NCBI GenBank assembly: GCA_034112085.1
Contig: JAWUWD010000093.1
Span: forward strand, 1 to 46,621
Direction: 5' to 3'
Length of the DNA stretch: 46,621 bases
Origin: JAWUWD01 sp034112085
Lineage (GTDB): Bacteria > Bacteroidota > Bacteroidia > Cytophagales > Cyclobacteriaceae
Shown: in pieces, positions 26,296-33,581 of the stretch
Position numbering within the stretch: the first letter of the stretch is position 1
Layout: each line of letters opens with the position of its first letter
Notes under the pieces: generated by a model
Seen by the model: only the letters and a program-made list of their open reading frames with translations
Databases searched by the model: none
What the model was told of the DNA's origin: nothing
Program-made: the position numbers and the translations under genes

Positions 26296-27330
26296 TTAAG
26301 GATTTCTCGACAGGGCTTTATTTATCCGTTTAACAAAGGCTGGACCTTCATAAACAAAGCCCGTATATATTTGAAGTAATGTTGCTCCTGCCTTCATTTT
26401 ATCCACTGCATCTTGTGGTGTCATGATGCCGCCAACTCCAATTATGGGAAAGTCCTTACCCAACTCATTTCTAAGGTATTTGATTACTTCATTGGATCGA
26501 TCTCTAACAGGTTTTCCACTAAGACCTCCTGCTCCAATTTCTTCAATTCTATCCGTAGCTGTATTAAGTCCGCTTCTATCGATTGTTGTATTTGTGGCAA
26601 TCAGTCCATCCAATTTGATTTCCTGCACAATCTCCACTATATCATCAAGTTGCTCAGTGGTCAAGTCTGGAGCTATTTTCAATAAGATAGGCTTAGGATT
26701 CCCTTTTTTGTCATTCTGAATTTGTATAGACGTCAATAATTGCTGCAATGGCTCCTTATCCTGCAAAGCACGGAGGTTTGGTGTATTGGGAGAACTTACA
26801 TTGACCACAAAATAATCTACTACATCAAAAAGTGATTCGAAACTGGAAACATAGTCATTGACTGCCTTCTCGTTAGGTGTGAATTTGTTTTTGCCTATAT
26901 TCCCACCTATTAGTATTTTGCTGTTAATTTTCCTTAATCGCGCAACGGCCTCATCTACTCCACCATTATTGAAACCCATTCGGTTGATGATCGCTCCATC
27001 TTCTTTGAGTCTAAACAACCTTGGTTTATCATTTCCCGGTTGTGGCTTAGGGGTGAGTGTTCCTATTTCTATAAATCCAAAACCCAATGTCGCCAATTCA
27101 TCTACCAGCTTCGCATCCTTATCAAATCCTGCTGCAAGACCTACGGGGTTTTTAAACTTAAGTCCAAAAACTTCTCTTTCTAGGGACTGTTTTTCATATG
27201 TAAACATCAATCTGAGCAATGATTTCATTCCTGGAATCTTACCAGTAATTTTCAACAGAATAAAAGTGAAATGATGAACTTTTTCTGGATCGAAAAGAAA
27301 GAAAATAGGACGGAAGATGAGTTTGTACAC
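26296..27330 (-). CDS. pyrD: Dihydroorotate dehydrogenase (quinone), class 2
   Basis: This 344-residue membrane-associated flavoenzyme oxidises dihydroorotate with quinone. The N-terminal helices (MYKLIFRPIFFLFDPEKVHH) are the class 2 membrane-docking element. FMN-barrel motifs are FKNPVGLAAGFDKDA, FGFIEIGTLTPKPQPGN, the catalytic Ser in VNVSSPNTPNLRALQ, and IIGVGGIMTPQDA. The start codon is GTG (27330), chosen because it gives the right length and lies 21 bases downstream of a -7 box at 27351-27358. The gene is separated from xerD by 106 bases. Confidence 0.96.
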   Translation of the reverse strand: MYKLIFRPIFFLFDPEKVHHFTFILLKITGKIPGMKSLLRLMFTYEKQSLEREVFGLKFKNPVGLAAGFDKDAKLVDELATLGFGFIEIGTLTPKPQPGNDKPRLFRLKEDGAIINRMGFNNGGVDEAVARLRKINSKILIGGNIGKNKFTPNEKAVNDYVSSFESLFDVVDYFVVNVSSPNTPNLRALQDKEPLQQLLTSIQIQNDKKGNPKPILLKIAPDLTTEQLDDIVEIVQEIKLDGLIATNTTIDRSGLNTATDRIEEIGAGGLSGKPVRDRSNEVIKYLRNELGKDFPIIGVGGIMTPQDAVDKMKAGATLLQIYTGFVYEGPAFVKRINKALSRNP

Positions 27331-27350
27331 GTGGTTCTTATTATTTGGAG

Positions 27351-27358
27351 CAAAGATA
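27351..27358 (-). promoter_or_regulatory. Candidate -7 box for pyrD
   Basis: Read on the minus strand it is TATCTTTG, an exact TAnnTTTG. It is 20 bases before the GTG start of pyrD. No good -33 TTTG is found 19 bases further up. Confidence 0.4.
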
Positions 27359-27382
27359 AGGGTATTTTACAAAGTTGGGTAG

Positions 27383-27435
27383 TGAATCAGTTGTTCCGTG
27401 AATAGTTTAAATCATACGACTCAACAACTGATTCA
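27383..27435 (-). repeat. 13-bp inverted repeat between xerD and pyrD
   Basis: TGAATCAGTTGTT (27383-27395) and AACAACTGATTCA (27423-27435) are perfect complements around a 27-base loop. The right arm begins one base after the xerD stop on the minus strand. There is no T-run, so it is not a classic intrinsic terminator. It might be a Rho-assisted end, a 3' stabilising stem or a site for a protein. Confidence 0.6.
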
Positions 27436-27436
27436 T

Positions 27437-28330
27437 CTAACTCCTCGGGTGTGCATCCAGCACAACCTGACGCAAATAGTCCCGATCCATGTGGGTGTAA
27501 ATCTCAGTAGTAGTGATAGATTCGTGCCCTAGCATTTCTTGGACCGCGCGTAAATCTGCTCCACCCTCTAGAAGATGTGTGGCAAATGAATGTCTAAACG
27601 TATGTGGACTTACTTTCTTTTTAAGACCAATTTTCTCGACTAGTTTTTTGATAATAGTAAAGATCATCACTCTGGTGAGTGACTTACCGCGCCTATTTAG
27701 GAATACAAAATTTTCAAAGTCAGGCTGAACAGGAACATGAACTCTAGAATGTTCCAAATAAAGCCCAACATGCTTCAACGCAGATTTACCAATGGGCACA
27801 AGTCGCTCTTTATTCCCTTTACCTATCACTCGAATAAATCCAACATCTTTATAAACATGATTACGCTTTAAAGCAACGAGTTCTGATACCCGAAGACCGG
27901 AACTGTACAGCACTTCGAGCATTGCCCTATTTCGAGGACCTTCTGGTATAGATAGATCTATGGCCTCCAAAAGCTGTTCTATTTCATGATATTCCAGTGT
28001 ATCTGGAAACTTTCGCCCTAATTTAGGAGTGTCTATTAGTGAGGTAGGATCAGCCTCTATATACTCTTCAAACAATAAATACTTATAGAAGGCTTTAATA
28101 CCTGATAACATCCGCGCCTGTGTATGAGGTTTCAGGCCCTCTTCATTCAAATGTTCGATGAAACTTTGTAAGTCATGTGCACTGATCTTCAATGGAGATG
28201 ATTGTTCATCCCTAATGAAAGCAGAAAAACTATCAACATCTCTTCCGTAGGACTCAATCGTATTGGTAGACAACGATCTTTCGAGTTTGAGGTATTGTTT
28301 AAAAAAAGTGATGGCTTGTGCCCAATTCAT
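27437..28330 (-). CDS. xerD: Site-specific tyrosine recombinase XerD-like
   Basis: The ATG at 28330 gives 297 residues; a TTG two codons upstream is less likely. The N-terminal core-binding domain is FFKQYLKLERSLSTNTIESY. The catalytic set R-K-H-R-H-Y is visible: Arg in YSSGLRVSELVAL, the beta-hairpin Lys in VIGKGNKERLVPI, HTFRHSFATHLL (His, Arg), LGHESITTTEIY with the last His and catalytic Tyr. It resolves chromosome dimers at dif, in partnership with FtsK, whose gene is 6 kb away. Single-gene orientation and family length fit XerD/XerC of the core genome, not a phage integrase. Confidence 0.92.
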   Translation of the reverse strand: MNWAQAITFFKQYLKLERSLSTNTIESYGRDVDSFSAFIRDEQSSPLKISAHDLQSFIEHLNEEGLKPHTQARMLSGIKAFYKYLLFEEYIEADPTSLIDTPKLGRKFPDTLEYHEIEQLLEAIDLSIPEGPRNRAMLEVLYSSGLRVSELVALKRNHVYKDVGFIRVIGKGNKERLVPIGKSALKHVGLYLEHSRVHVPVQPDFENFVFLNRRGKSLTRVMIFTIIKKLVEKIGLKKKVSPHTFRHSFATHLLEGGADLRAVQEMLGHESITTTEIYTHMDRDYLRQVVLDAHPRS

Positions 28331-28373
28331 CTTCAAAATTAAACAAATACATCAAAGAGTAAACCCTATCATC

Positions 28374-28404
28374 TTTGCTGATTCTATCTTGTTATTTATA
28401 TTTA
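28374..28404 (+). promoter_or_regulatory. Candidate promoter of aroQ (TTTG-N19-TATATTTA)
   Basis: A TTTG at 28374-28377 and TATATTTA at 28397-28404 are exactly 19 bases apart, the common Bacteroidota spacing; the last base of the -7 box departs from TAnnTTTG. The box ends 5 bases before the aroQ ATG (28410), so a transcript from here would be nearly leaderless. Confidence 0.4.
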
Positions 28405-28409
28405 CATCT

Positions 28410-28826
28410 ATGAAAATCATCATCATCAACGGCCCAAATCTTAATCTCCTGGGTAAAAGGGAACCTGAAATATATGGTAATCAAACTTTTGAACAGTTTT
28501 TTGAGTCACTGACGTCAGAATTCAAGGAAGTCTCTTTGGATTATTTTCAATCAAATGTAGAAGGAGAGATCATCAACAAACTGCATGATTTTGGTTTTGA
28601 ATACGATGCTATAATTCTTAATGCTGGGGCATATACCCATACATCAGTAGCCATATCCGATGCTATTGCAGGAATCGAAACAAAAGTGATCGAAGTCCAT
28701 ATTTCAAACATTTACGCACGTGAAGAATATCGTCACAAAAGTCTAATCAGCAGCCACTGTCAAGGGTTGATCGCTGGATTTGGTCTGGCAGGGTACAAAA
28801 TGGCTTTGTTATCTATTATAAATTAA
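28410..28826 (+). CDS. aroQ: 3-dehydroquinate dehydratase, type II
   Basis: I use the ATG at 28410 because it gives the canonical start MKIIIINGPNLNLLGKREPE and the standard length (138 residues); upstream codons overlap xerD and do not match. The enzyme dehydrates 3-dehydroquinate in the shikimate pathway. The active Tyr is in PEIYGNQTFE, and the conserved segments ILNAGAYTHTSVAISDAI and VIEVHISNIYAREEYRH follow. The gene is divergent from xerD with about 80 bases between start codons. Confidence 0.96.
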   Translation: MKIIIINGPNLNLLGKREPEIYGNQTFEQFFESLTSEFKEVSLDYFQSNVEGEIINKLHDFGFEYDAIILNAGAYTHTSVAISDAIAGIETKVIEVHISNIYAREEYRHKSLISSHCQGLIAGFGLAGYKMALLSIIN

Positions 28827-28828
28827 CG

Positions 28829-28859
28829 CCAAATTCCACACACCGATTTGGTAATTTTT
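28829..28859 (+). terminator. Weak hairpin after aroQ
   Basis: CCAAAT (28829-28834) and ATTTGG (28846-28851) with an 11-base loop, followed by a short T-run (TAATTTTTA). It is directly behind the aroQ stop. The 6-bp stem is marginal, so partial termination at best. Confidence 0.35.
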
Positions 28860-28910
28860 ACTAGTATTGCCAGTAGTATAATGTATCAGTCTATTATTAA
28901 AATAAAGACT

Positions 28911-29477
28911 ATGTTTAATGCCAAAGAAATATTTTCAGTATCCCTCATTCTGTTTTCAGTCATTGACATTTTAGGATCTGTCCCAATTGTCATTGACCTT
29001 AGGAAAAAAGAAGGTAAAATCCATTCTGGTAAGGCCACTTTTATAGCAGGTGCTTTAATGATCCTTTTCCTATTTCTGGGAAACTCAATCTTAGGGCTTT
29101 TTGGATTAGATGTTGGATCATTTGCTGTAGCAGGAGCGATCGTGATGTTTATCATTGCAATGGAAATGATATTAGGTATCACACTTTTTAAGCATGATCC
29201 AAACACGGGAACTGGATCAATTGTCCCTTTGGCTTTCCCTATGATTGCTGGCGCAGGAACGCTGACTACTATTCTTTCCTTAAGAGCTGTGTATGCAGTA
29301 CCCAATCTTCTTATAGGCATTATCATTAACCTTGCATTTGTCTACTTGGTTCTTAAAACCAGTAATTGGTTAGAACGAAAAATTGGCGAGGCTGGGTTTA
29401 ATGTGCTGAGACGAGTATTTGGTATTATATTATTGGCAATTGCTGTCAAAATATTCAAAGACAATATTTCCCTATAA
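28911..29477 (+). CDS. MarC family integral membrane protein
   Basis: Starting at ATG 28911 the product has 188 residues, close to the 190-200 usual for MarC/UPF0056. An upstream ATG (28848) would add 21 non-family residues. Six membrane segments are visible. The signature VIDILGSVPIVIDLRKK near residue 17 and LAFPMIAGAGTLTTIL near residue 105 are family hallmarks. Despite the name, the MarC family has no proven role in antibiotic resistance. The stop overlaps the rnhA start (TAATG), so it starts the unit marC-rnhA-hydrolase-HEAT-like. Confidence 0.88.
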   Translation: MFNAKEIFSVSLILFSVIDILGSVPIVIDLRKKEGKIHSGKATFIAGALMILFLFLGNSILGLFGLDVGSFAVAGAIVMFIIAMEMILGITLFKHDPNTGTGSIVPLAFPMIAGAGTLTTILSLRAVYAVPNLLIGIIINLAFVYLVLKTSNWLERKIGEAGFNVLRRVFGIILLAIAVKIFKDNISL

Positions 29478-29932
29478 TGATTACAATGTATACTGACGGT
29501 GCCGCCAAGGGAAACCCCGGCAATGGTGGATACGGAGTTGTAATGCTTTACAAGGAGCATCGTAAAGAACTTTCTGATGGGTTTAGAAAAACAACCAATA
29601 ACCGCATGGAGTTACTGGCAGTGATTGTTGGACTTGAGACGCTCAAAAATGAAGGGTCAAGAATCACCATCTATTCTGACTCTAAGTATGTGGTTGATTC
29701 AGTTGAAAAAGGATGGCTTTGGAATTGGCAGAAAAAGGGTTTTGCTCAAAAGAAAAACCCCGATCTTTGGAGGAGATTTATACCCGCCTATAAAAAACAT
29801 CACGTCAAATTTCAGTGGGTTAAAGGTCATGCGGGGATCCCGGAAAATGAACGGTGTGATCAGCTTGCAGTAGAAGCAGCCGAAGAGCCTAACTTACCTG
29901 CTGATGTCGGGTATGAGGCTTCAATATCATGA
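29477..29932 (+). CDS. rnhA: Ribonuclease HI
   Basis: 151 residues. RNase HI cleaves the RNA strand of RNA:DNA hybrids. All four active-site acids are seen: Asp in MYTDGAAKGNPGNGGYG, Glu in RMELLAVIVGLE, Asp in IYSDSKYVVDSV, and the last Asp in NERCDQLAVEAA, with the WVKGHAG handle-loop His region. The start overlaps the marC stop and the end overlaps the next gene by 4 bases (ATGA), so translation of all three is coupled. Confidence 0.96.
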   Translation: MITMYTDGAAKGNPGNGGYGVVMLYKEHRKELSDGFRKTTNNRMELLAVIVGLETLKNEGSRITIYSDSKYVVDSVEKGWLWNWQKKGFAQKKNPDLWRRFIPAYKKHHVKFQWVKGHAGIPENERCDQLAVEAAEEPNLPADVGYEASIS

Positions 29933-30930
29933 AGTATTTAAAAGGAATTGGAATCTTATTAATCGTTTTGGTGGTAGCCTATTTGGTAGGTCCATCACCA
30001 GATTCAATTACTGTAGACAACTACCCTATTTCACTTCAAATCCAACTTAGTGAACTTTCAGATTTTGTAAAAAGAAAAGAAGACAATACTCCATATTTAA
30101 AGCCCGGTAATAATGCTCAAATTGTCTGGGCTGATAGTAATCATACAATAACACCATATGCCTTGGTCTATATTCATGGCTTTTCTGCAAGTCCAGAAGA
30201 AGGTGCTCCTATCCATAAAGAAATTGCCGATCGCTATGGCATGAATTTGTATTTGGCCCGAATTGCTGGACATGGGACCAATGAACCAGAACCTTTCAAA
30301 GAATTAAGTGTCGAAAAAATGATGCATTCTGCCAAGGAAGCAGTTGCCATTGGAAAACTTCTTGGAAAGAAGGTCATTTTAATGAGTTGCTCCACAGGTG
30401 GTACTTTTTCACTTTATCTTGCATCTAACGATCCTGACATTGATGGCTTAGTCATGTATAGTCCGAACATCGATCTTTATGATCAAAAATCTGATATATT
30501 GACAGTACCATGGGGATTGCAGGTTGCACGACTAATCGCTGGTGGAGAACAAAGATCTTTTGAAGCTACGGACGAAGTGAAGAAATACTGGACTACAACC
30601 TATCGCATTGAAGGTTTGGTTGCTTTGAAACAGCTTCTTCGGGAAACAATGACAATAAAGACTTTTGAAAAAGTCAAACAACCTGCTTTCGTTGGATATT
30701 TTCACAAAAATGAACAAGAGCAAGATAAAGTTATCTCTGTGAAGAAAATCAAAAGAATGCTAGAGGTACTAGGAACTCCTGAAGAAGATAGAAGTGTAGT
30801 TGCGTTTACCGAAGTAGGAAGTCACGCGATTAATTCTAGGCACTACTCAATGGATCTAAATAGTGTCAGAGTCGAAACAATCAATTTTTTAGAAGAAGTG
30901 ATGGGCTTAACACCAAAATCAAGTGACTAG
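29929..30930 (+). CDS. Membrane-anchored alpha/beta hydrolase
   Basis: 333 residues. The N-terminus (GIGILLIVLVVAYLVG) is a signal anchor. The hydrolase domain has the oxyanion-hole YIHGFSASPEEGAP near residue 82, the nucleophile Ser in LMSCSTGGTFSLYLA, and a late acid/His pair in the region EVGSHAINSRHYS. It resembles monoglyceride lipase/carboxylesterase-type enzymes (YvaK/Est30-like), but a substrate cannot be assigned. It overlaps rnhA by 4 bases at its start and the next gene by 8 at its end. Confidence 0.85.
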   Translation: MKYLKGIGILLIVLVVAYLVGPSPDSITVDNYPISLQIQLSELSDFVKRKEDNTPYLKPGNNAQIVWADSNHTITPYALVYIHGFSASPEEGAPIHKEIADRYGMNLYLARIAGHGTNEPEPFKELSVEKMMHSAKEAVAIGKLLGKKVILMSCSTGGTFSLYLASNDPDIDGLVMYSPNIDLYDQKSDILTVPWGLQVARLIAGGEQRSFEATDEVKKYWTTTYRIEGLVALKQLLRETMTIKTFEKVKQPAFVGYFHKNEQEQDKVISVKKIKRMLEVLGTPEEDRSVVAFTEVGSHAINSRHYSMDLNSVRVETINFLEEVMGLTPKSSD

Positions 30931-31450
30931 TAAAGAGCTTAAAATCCAAATAGCCAAACAACGCTCACCTGAACATTGGCAATATATACTGAGCACCGTC
31001 ATGAAATTCCCTCTTCTATTCAAGGAGCTTCAAAAATTTGCTTTTTTGGAAGACGATAAAATTTCCTTACGTGCCTCTTGGATCATGGATAAAGTCACTG
31101 AACAAAATCATGCTTTTGTTAGCCCCGCTTTCATTGAGCATGTATCAGTAAAGGTTGTAGCAAATACCAATTATTCGGTAATAAGGGCTTGTTTGAGATT
31201 GCTTGCAAGAGAAGAGCTCCCCAAGAAAAACATTGGTTTGCTAACCAACCAGTGTTTTAAATGGTTGGCAGCTAGCAGCTCACCTATTGCCGTAAAAGTT
31301 CACGCAATGCAGCTCTTATATCGCGTAACCTTACTAGAACCAGATCTAAAAAATGAACTTACCGTACTAATAGAAGATCAATTACCTCATGGATCGACTG
31401 GGTTCAAATCTCGTGGAAAGAGAATTTTAAAAAAATTGGATACAATCTAG
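30923..31450 (+). CDS. HEAT-repeat-like hypothetical protein
   Basis: 175 residues, with a GTG start (30923) that overlaps the hydrolase stop by 8 bases. I do not recognise a named family. The sequence is all-helical with paired amphipathic helices of about 35 residues (LRASWIMDKVTEQNHAFVSP; YSVIRACLRLLAREELPKK; IAVKVHAMQLLYRVTLLEP), the pattern of HEAT/ARM repeats, and has a basic C-terminus (SRGKRILKKL). No signal peptide. Its stop lies in the palindrome CTAG, which also contains the stop of the convergent saccharopine-dehydrogenase-like gene. A protein-binding role is a guess. Confidence 0.75.
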   Translation: MTSKELKIQIAKQRSPEHWQYILSTVMKFPLLFKELQKFAFLEDDKISLRASWIMDKVTEQNHAFVSPAFIEHVSVKVVANTNYSVIRACLRLLAREELPKKNIGLLTNQCFKWLAASSSPIAVKVHAMQLLYRVTLLEPDLKNELTVLIEDQLPHGSTGFKSRGKRILKKLDTI

Positions 31451-32784
31451 TCTAAGTCCATCTCCACTTCAGACAACTCTATCCCCAACTCACTCAACTC
31501 TTCCAAAATAGGATTATAGAATTCCTTGTGAATTGGAATATGAACTCCTTTGGCTACAATTTTTCCTTGAAGTATCAATTTAGCTGCGATCGCCATTGGT
31601 AATCCAACAGTCTTTGACATACCTGTATGAATAGTGTCCTCCCCGATTGCTACCATTGTGGACTGTACTTGACGATGCTTTCCGTTGTCCAAGAAGTCAA
31701 ACTTATGCCACATGACGATCATATCTTTATCATCCTCATTGAGTGTCCATTTTTTCTTTAGAATTTGCTCTAATACTTGAGCCGGTGTACCTTCTTCTAT
31801 TCCCACGACTTCATCTGAAAATAGACCTGCCCATCTCAATCTGTGCATCTCAGGTCCATCGATATCTAAACTTAAGTAGTGAGCTAACTTCAACTCAACA
31901 GAATCATTTGGGTTGTATGACAAGAAAGAATTGATGAAATCCCTATGAGTCATGGTACTGACACCTTCCATCTGATATGTATCATCAGTAGCACCTATCT
32001 GTATAAAGACATCCCAGGCTTTAGAATATCCAGGTCGTCTAAAGGTGCCTCGATACAGTGTGTCGATACCTTGCAATCCATATACATCCTTGTATTGCAA
32101 TGAATCACGATTGGCATAACCTTCAAAATAGCCGTGACCCGGAATATGCACCAATTCAGTTCTCTTAAACAATTTATAGTAAGGAATGAATTTGTATTTA
32201 CCCTGTTGAATAAACTTGACAGTCCCTTGCCCTGCTAATACAACATTTCTAGGGTTCCAAGTAAACTTATACTCCCAAGGATTATCTTCATCACTAGGTG
32301 CCAATAGTCCGCCAGTGAAAGACTCAAAAGATATTAGTTCATGCCCTTCTTCTCTGATTTGGTCTATTACCTTCATCGCTGACATATGATCAATTCCGGG
32401 ATCGAGTCCACATTCATTGAGTAATAGAATGCCTTTTGCCTTTGCCTTTTGATCCAAAGCCTGCATTTCTTCAGACACATAAGAAGCTGTGATCAAGTTT
32501 ATACCATGCTGAACACACAGCTCTGCCACATATATATGGAATCTGGCAGGAAGCATAGATATAACTATATCGGCCGTTCGAATTACATCAGTCCTACCCT
32601 CTATATCCATTACATCAAAATGAATGGCTTCAGCATTTGGGTGTTCCCCAACTTTTTCTTGAGCGATCTCCAATATGTAATCACCTACTACTACCTTCCA
32701 ATTTTCAGCAGCAGCATGCTTGAGCAAATAATCAATCAACGATGATGCAGATCTACCTGCACCGAGTATCAATATTCTTTTCAT
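31447..32784 (-). CDS. Saccharopine dehydrogenase-like NAD(P)-binding oxidoreductase
   Basis: The ATG at 32784 gives 445 residues and the family start MKRILILGAGRSASSLIDYL; the longer reading to 32847 adds 21 unrelated residues. The Rossmann nucleotide site GAGRSASS, VVVGDYILE, the VISMLPARFHI loop and the LNECGLDPGIDHMSAMKVID segment are those of the Lys9/saccharopine reductase family. In fungi this enzyme acts in lysine synthesis. In Bacteroidota it may act in lysine catabolism or polyamine-related steps; no partner gene is nearby to decide. It is convergent with the HEAT-like gene and divergent from cdd. Confidence 0.87.
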   Translation of the reverse strand: MKRILILGAGRSASSLIDYLLKHAAAENWKVVVGDYILEIAQEKVGEHPNAEAIHFDVMDIEGRTDVIRTADIVISMLPARFHIYVAELCVQHGINLITASYVSEEMQALDQKAKAKGILLLNECGLDPGIDHMSAMKVIDQIREEGHELISFESFTGGLLAPSDEDNPWEYKFTWNPRNVVLAGQGTVKFIQQGKYKFIPYYKLFKRTELVHIPGHGYFEGYANRDSLQYKDVYGLQGIDTLYRGTFRRPGYSKAWDVFIQIGATDDTYQMEGVSTMTHRDFINSFLSYNPNDSVELKLAHYLSLDIDGPEMHRLRWAGLFSDEVVGIEEGTPAQVLEQILKKKWTLNEDDKDMIVMWHKFDFLDNGKHRQVQSTMVAIGEDTIHTGMSKTVGLPMAIAAKLILQGKIVAKGVHIPIHKEFYNPILEELSELGIELSEVEMDLD

Positions 32785-32964
32785 CCGGTATATATCTCTT
32801 TCTAAATTTAGGTCCCAAATGTAAAAGAAATCATAAAATAACCCCATGAAAAATGCAAAAAAAACACTTGCTCACTATACGATATTAATTATACGTGAGA
32901 TTTTTGAATAGACATCATTTATAGAATATTTCACTATATTGAATGCCGTTTTTGAATTATATAT

Positions 32965-33447
32965 ATGACAAATAATACAACTCACAGTTTTGAATATAAG
33001 ATTTTAAGTAATGACGAATTGTCATCAAGTGATCGACTATTGATCGAACATGCGAAAAAAGCATGTAAAACAGCTTTCTCCCCTTATTCAAAGTTTATTG
33101 TAGGTGCAGCAATACTATTAGATAACGATCAGATAGTGCTGGGTTCCAACCAAGAAAATGCAGCATATCCATCAGGTCTATGTGCAGAGCGCGTAGCGCT
33201 TTTCAACGCTGCTGTTAATCACAATGATACGCTAATAAAAAAAATAGCCGTAGTTGGACGCAAGCAAGATACGACCGAATTCACGGATGTTTCACCATGT
33301 GGCAGTTGTCGACAAGTGATGTTGGAATACGAAGAAAAACAAGAGGAAGATATTGAAGTGCTTTTTCTAACCGCTCAAGGTTGGATAAGGATACCGAAGT
33401 CTTCTATGCTACTCCCTTTTTGTTTTGATAAAAACTCACTTACTTGA
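32965..33447 (+). CDS. cdd: Cytidine deaminase
   Basis: The 160-residue enzyme deaminates cytidine and deoxycytidine for salvage. The catalytic Glu and first zinc Cys are in GLCAERVALFNAA; the other zinc Cys residues are in SPCGSCRQVMLEYE. SPYSKFIVGAAILL and GSNQENAAYPSG are family motifs. Length is slightly above the usual 130-140, with a short N-terminal extension (MTNNTTHSFEYKIL), as in related phyla. It stands alone, divergent from the oxidoreductase gene. Confidence 0.95.
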   Translation: MTNNTTHSFEYKILSNDELSSSDRLLIEHAKKACKTAFSPYSKFIVGAAILLDNDQIVLGSNQENAAYPSGLCAERVALFNAAVNHNDTLIKKIAVVGRKQDTTEFTDVSPCGSCRQVMLEYEEKQEEDIEVLFLTAQGWIRIPKSSMLLPFCFDKNSLT

Positions 33448-33581
33448 TTATTTCGCGTGTCTTATTGAGTAATATTAAAAACATTGCAAAAGGATTTTAA
33501 GTCATCTTCATATCTTATGGATTACACACAATATATTGTATCTTACAAGCTTTACAACAAACCAAAAACATTCAATTACTT

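Noticed and set aside
27437..28330. Tyrosine recombinase as sign of an integrated element
   Set aside because: Length, motifs and neighbourhood (pyrD, aroQ) fit core XerD; there are no flanking direct repeats, tRNA or phage genes.
28334..28341. TAATTTTG on the minus strand just before xerD, a match to the -7 consensus
   Set aside because: It ends only 3 bases before the ATG, so transcription would start inside the gene, and there is no -33 box at 19 bases.
32870..32915. CTCAC/GTGAG inverted repeat in the gap between the oxidoreductase and cdd genes
   Set aside because: Only 5 bp per arm with an AT-rich centre; too short to separate from chance.
33528..33539. 12-bp palindrome ACAATATATTGT upstream of the first sensor gene of the array
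   Set aside because: It is short and AT-rich, no second copy was seen and it does not overlap a clear promoter, so I do not call it an operator.
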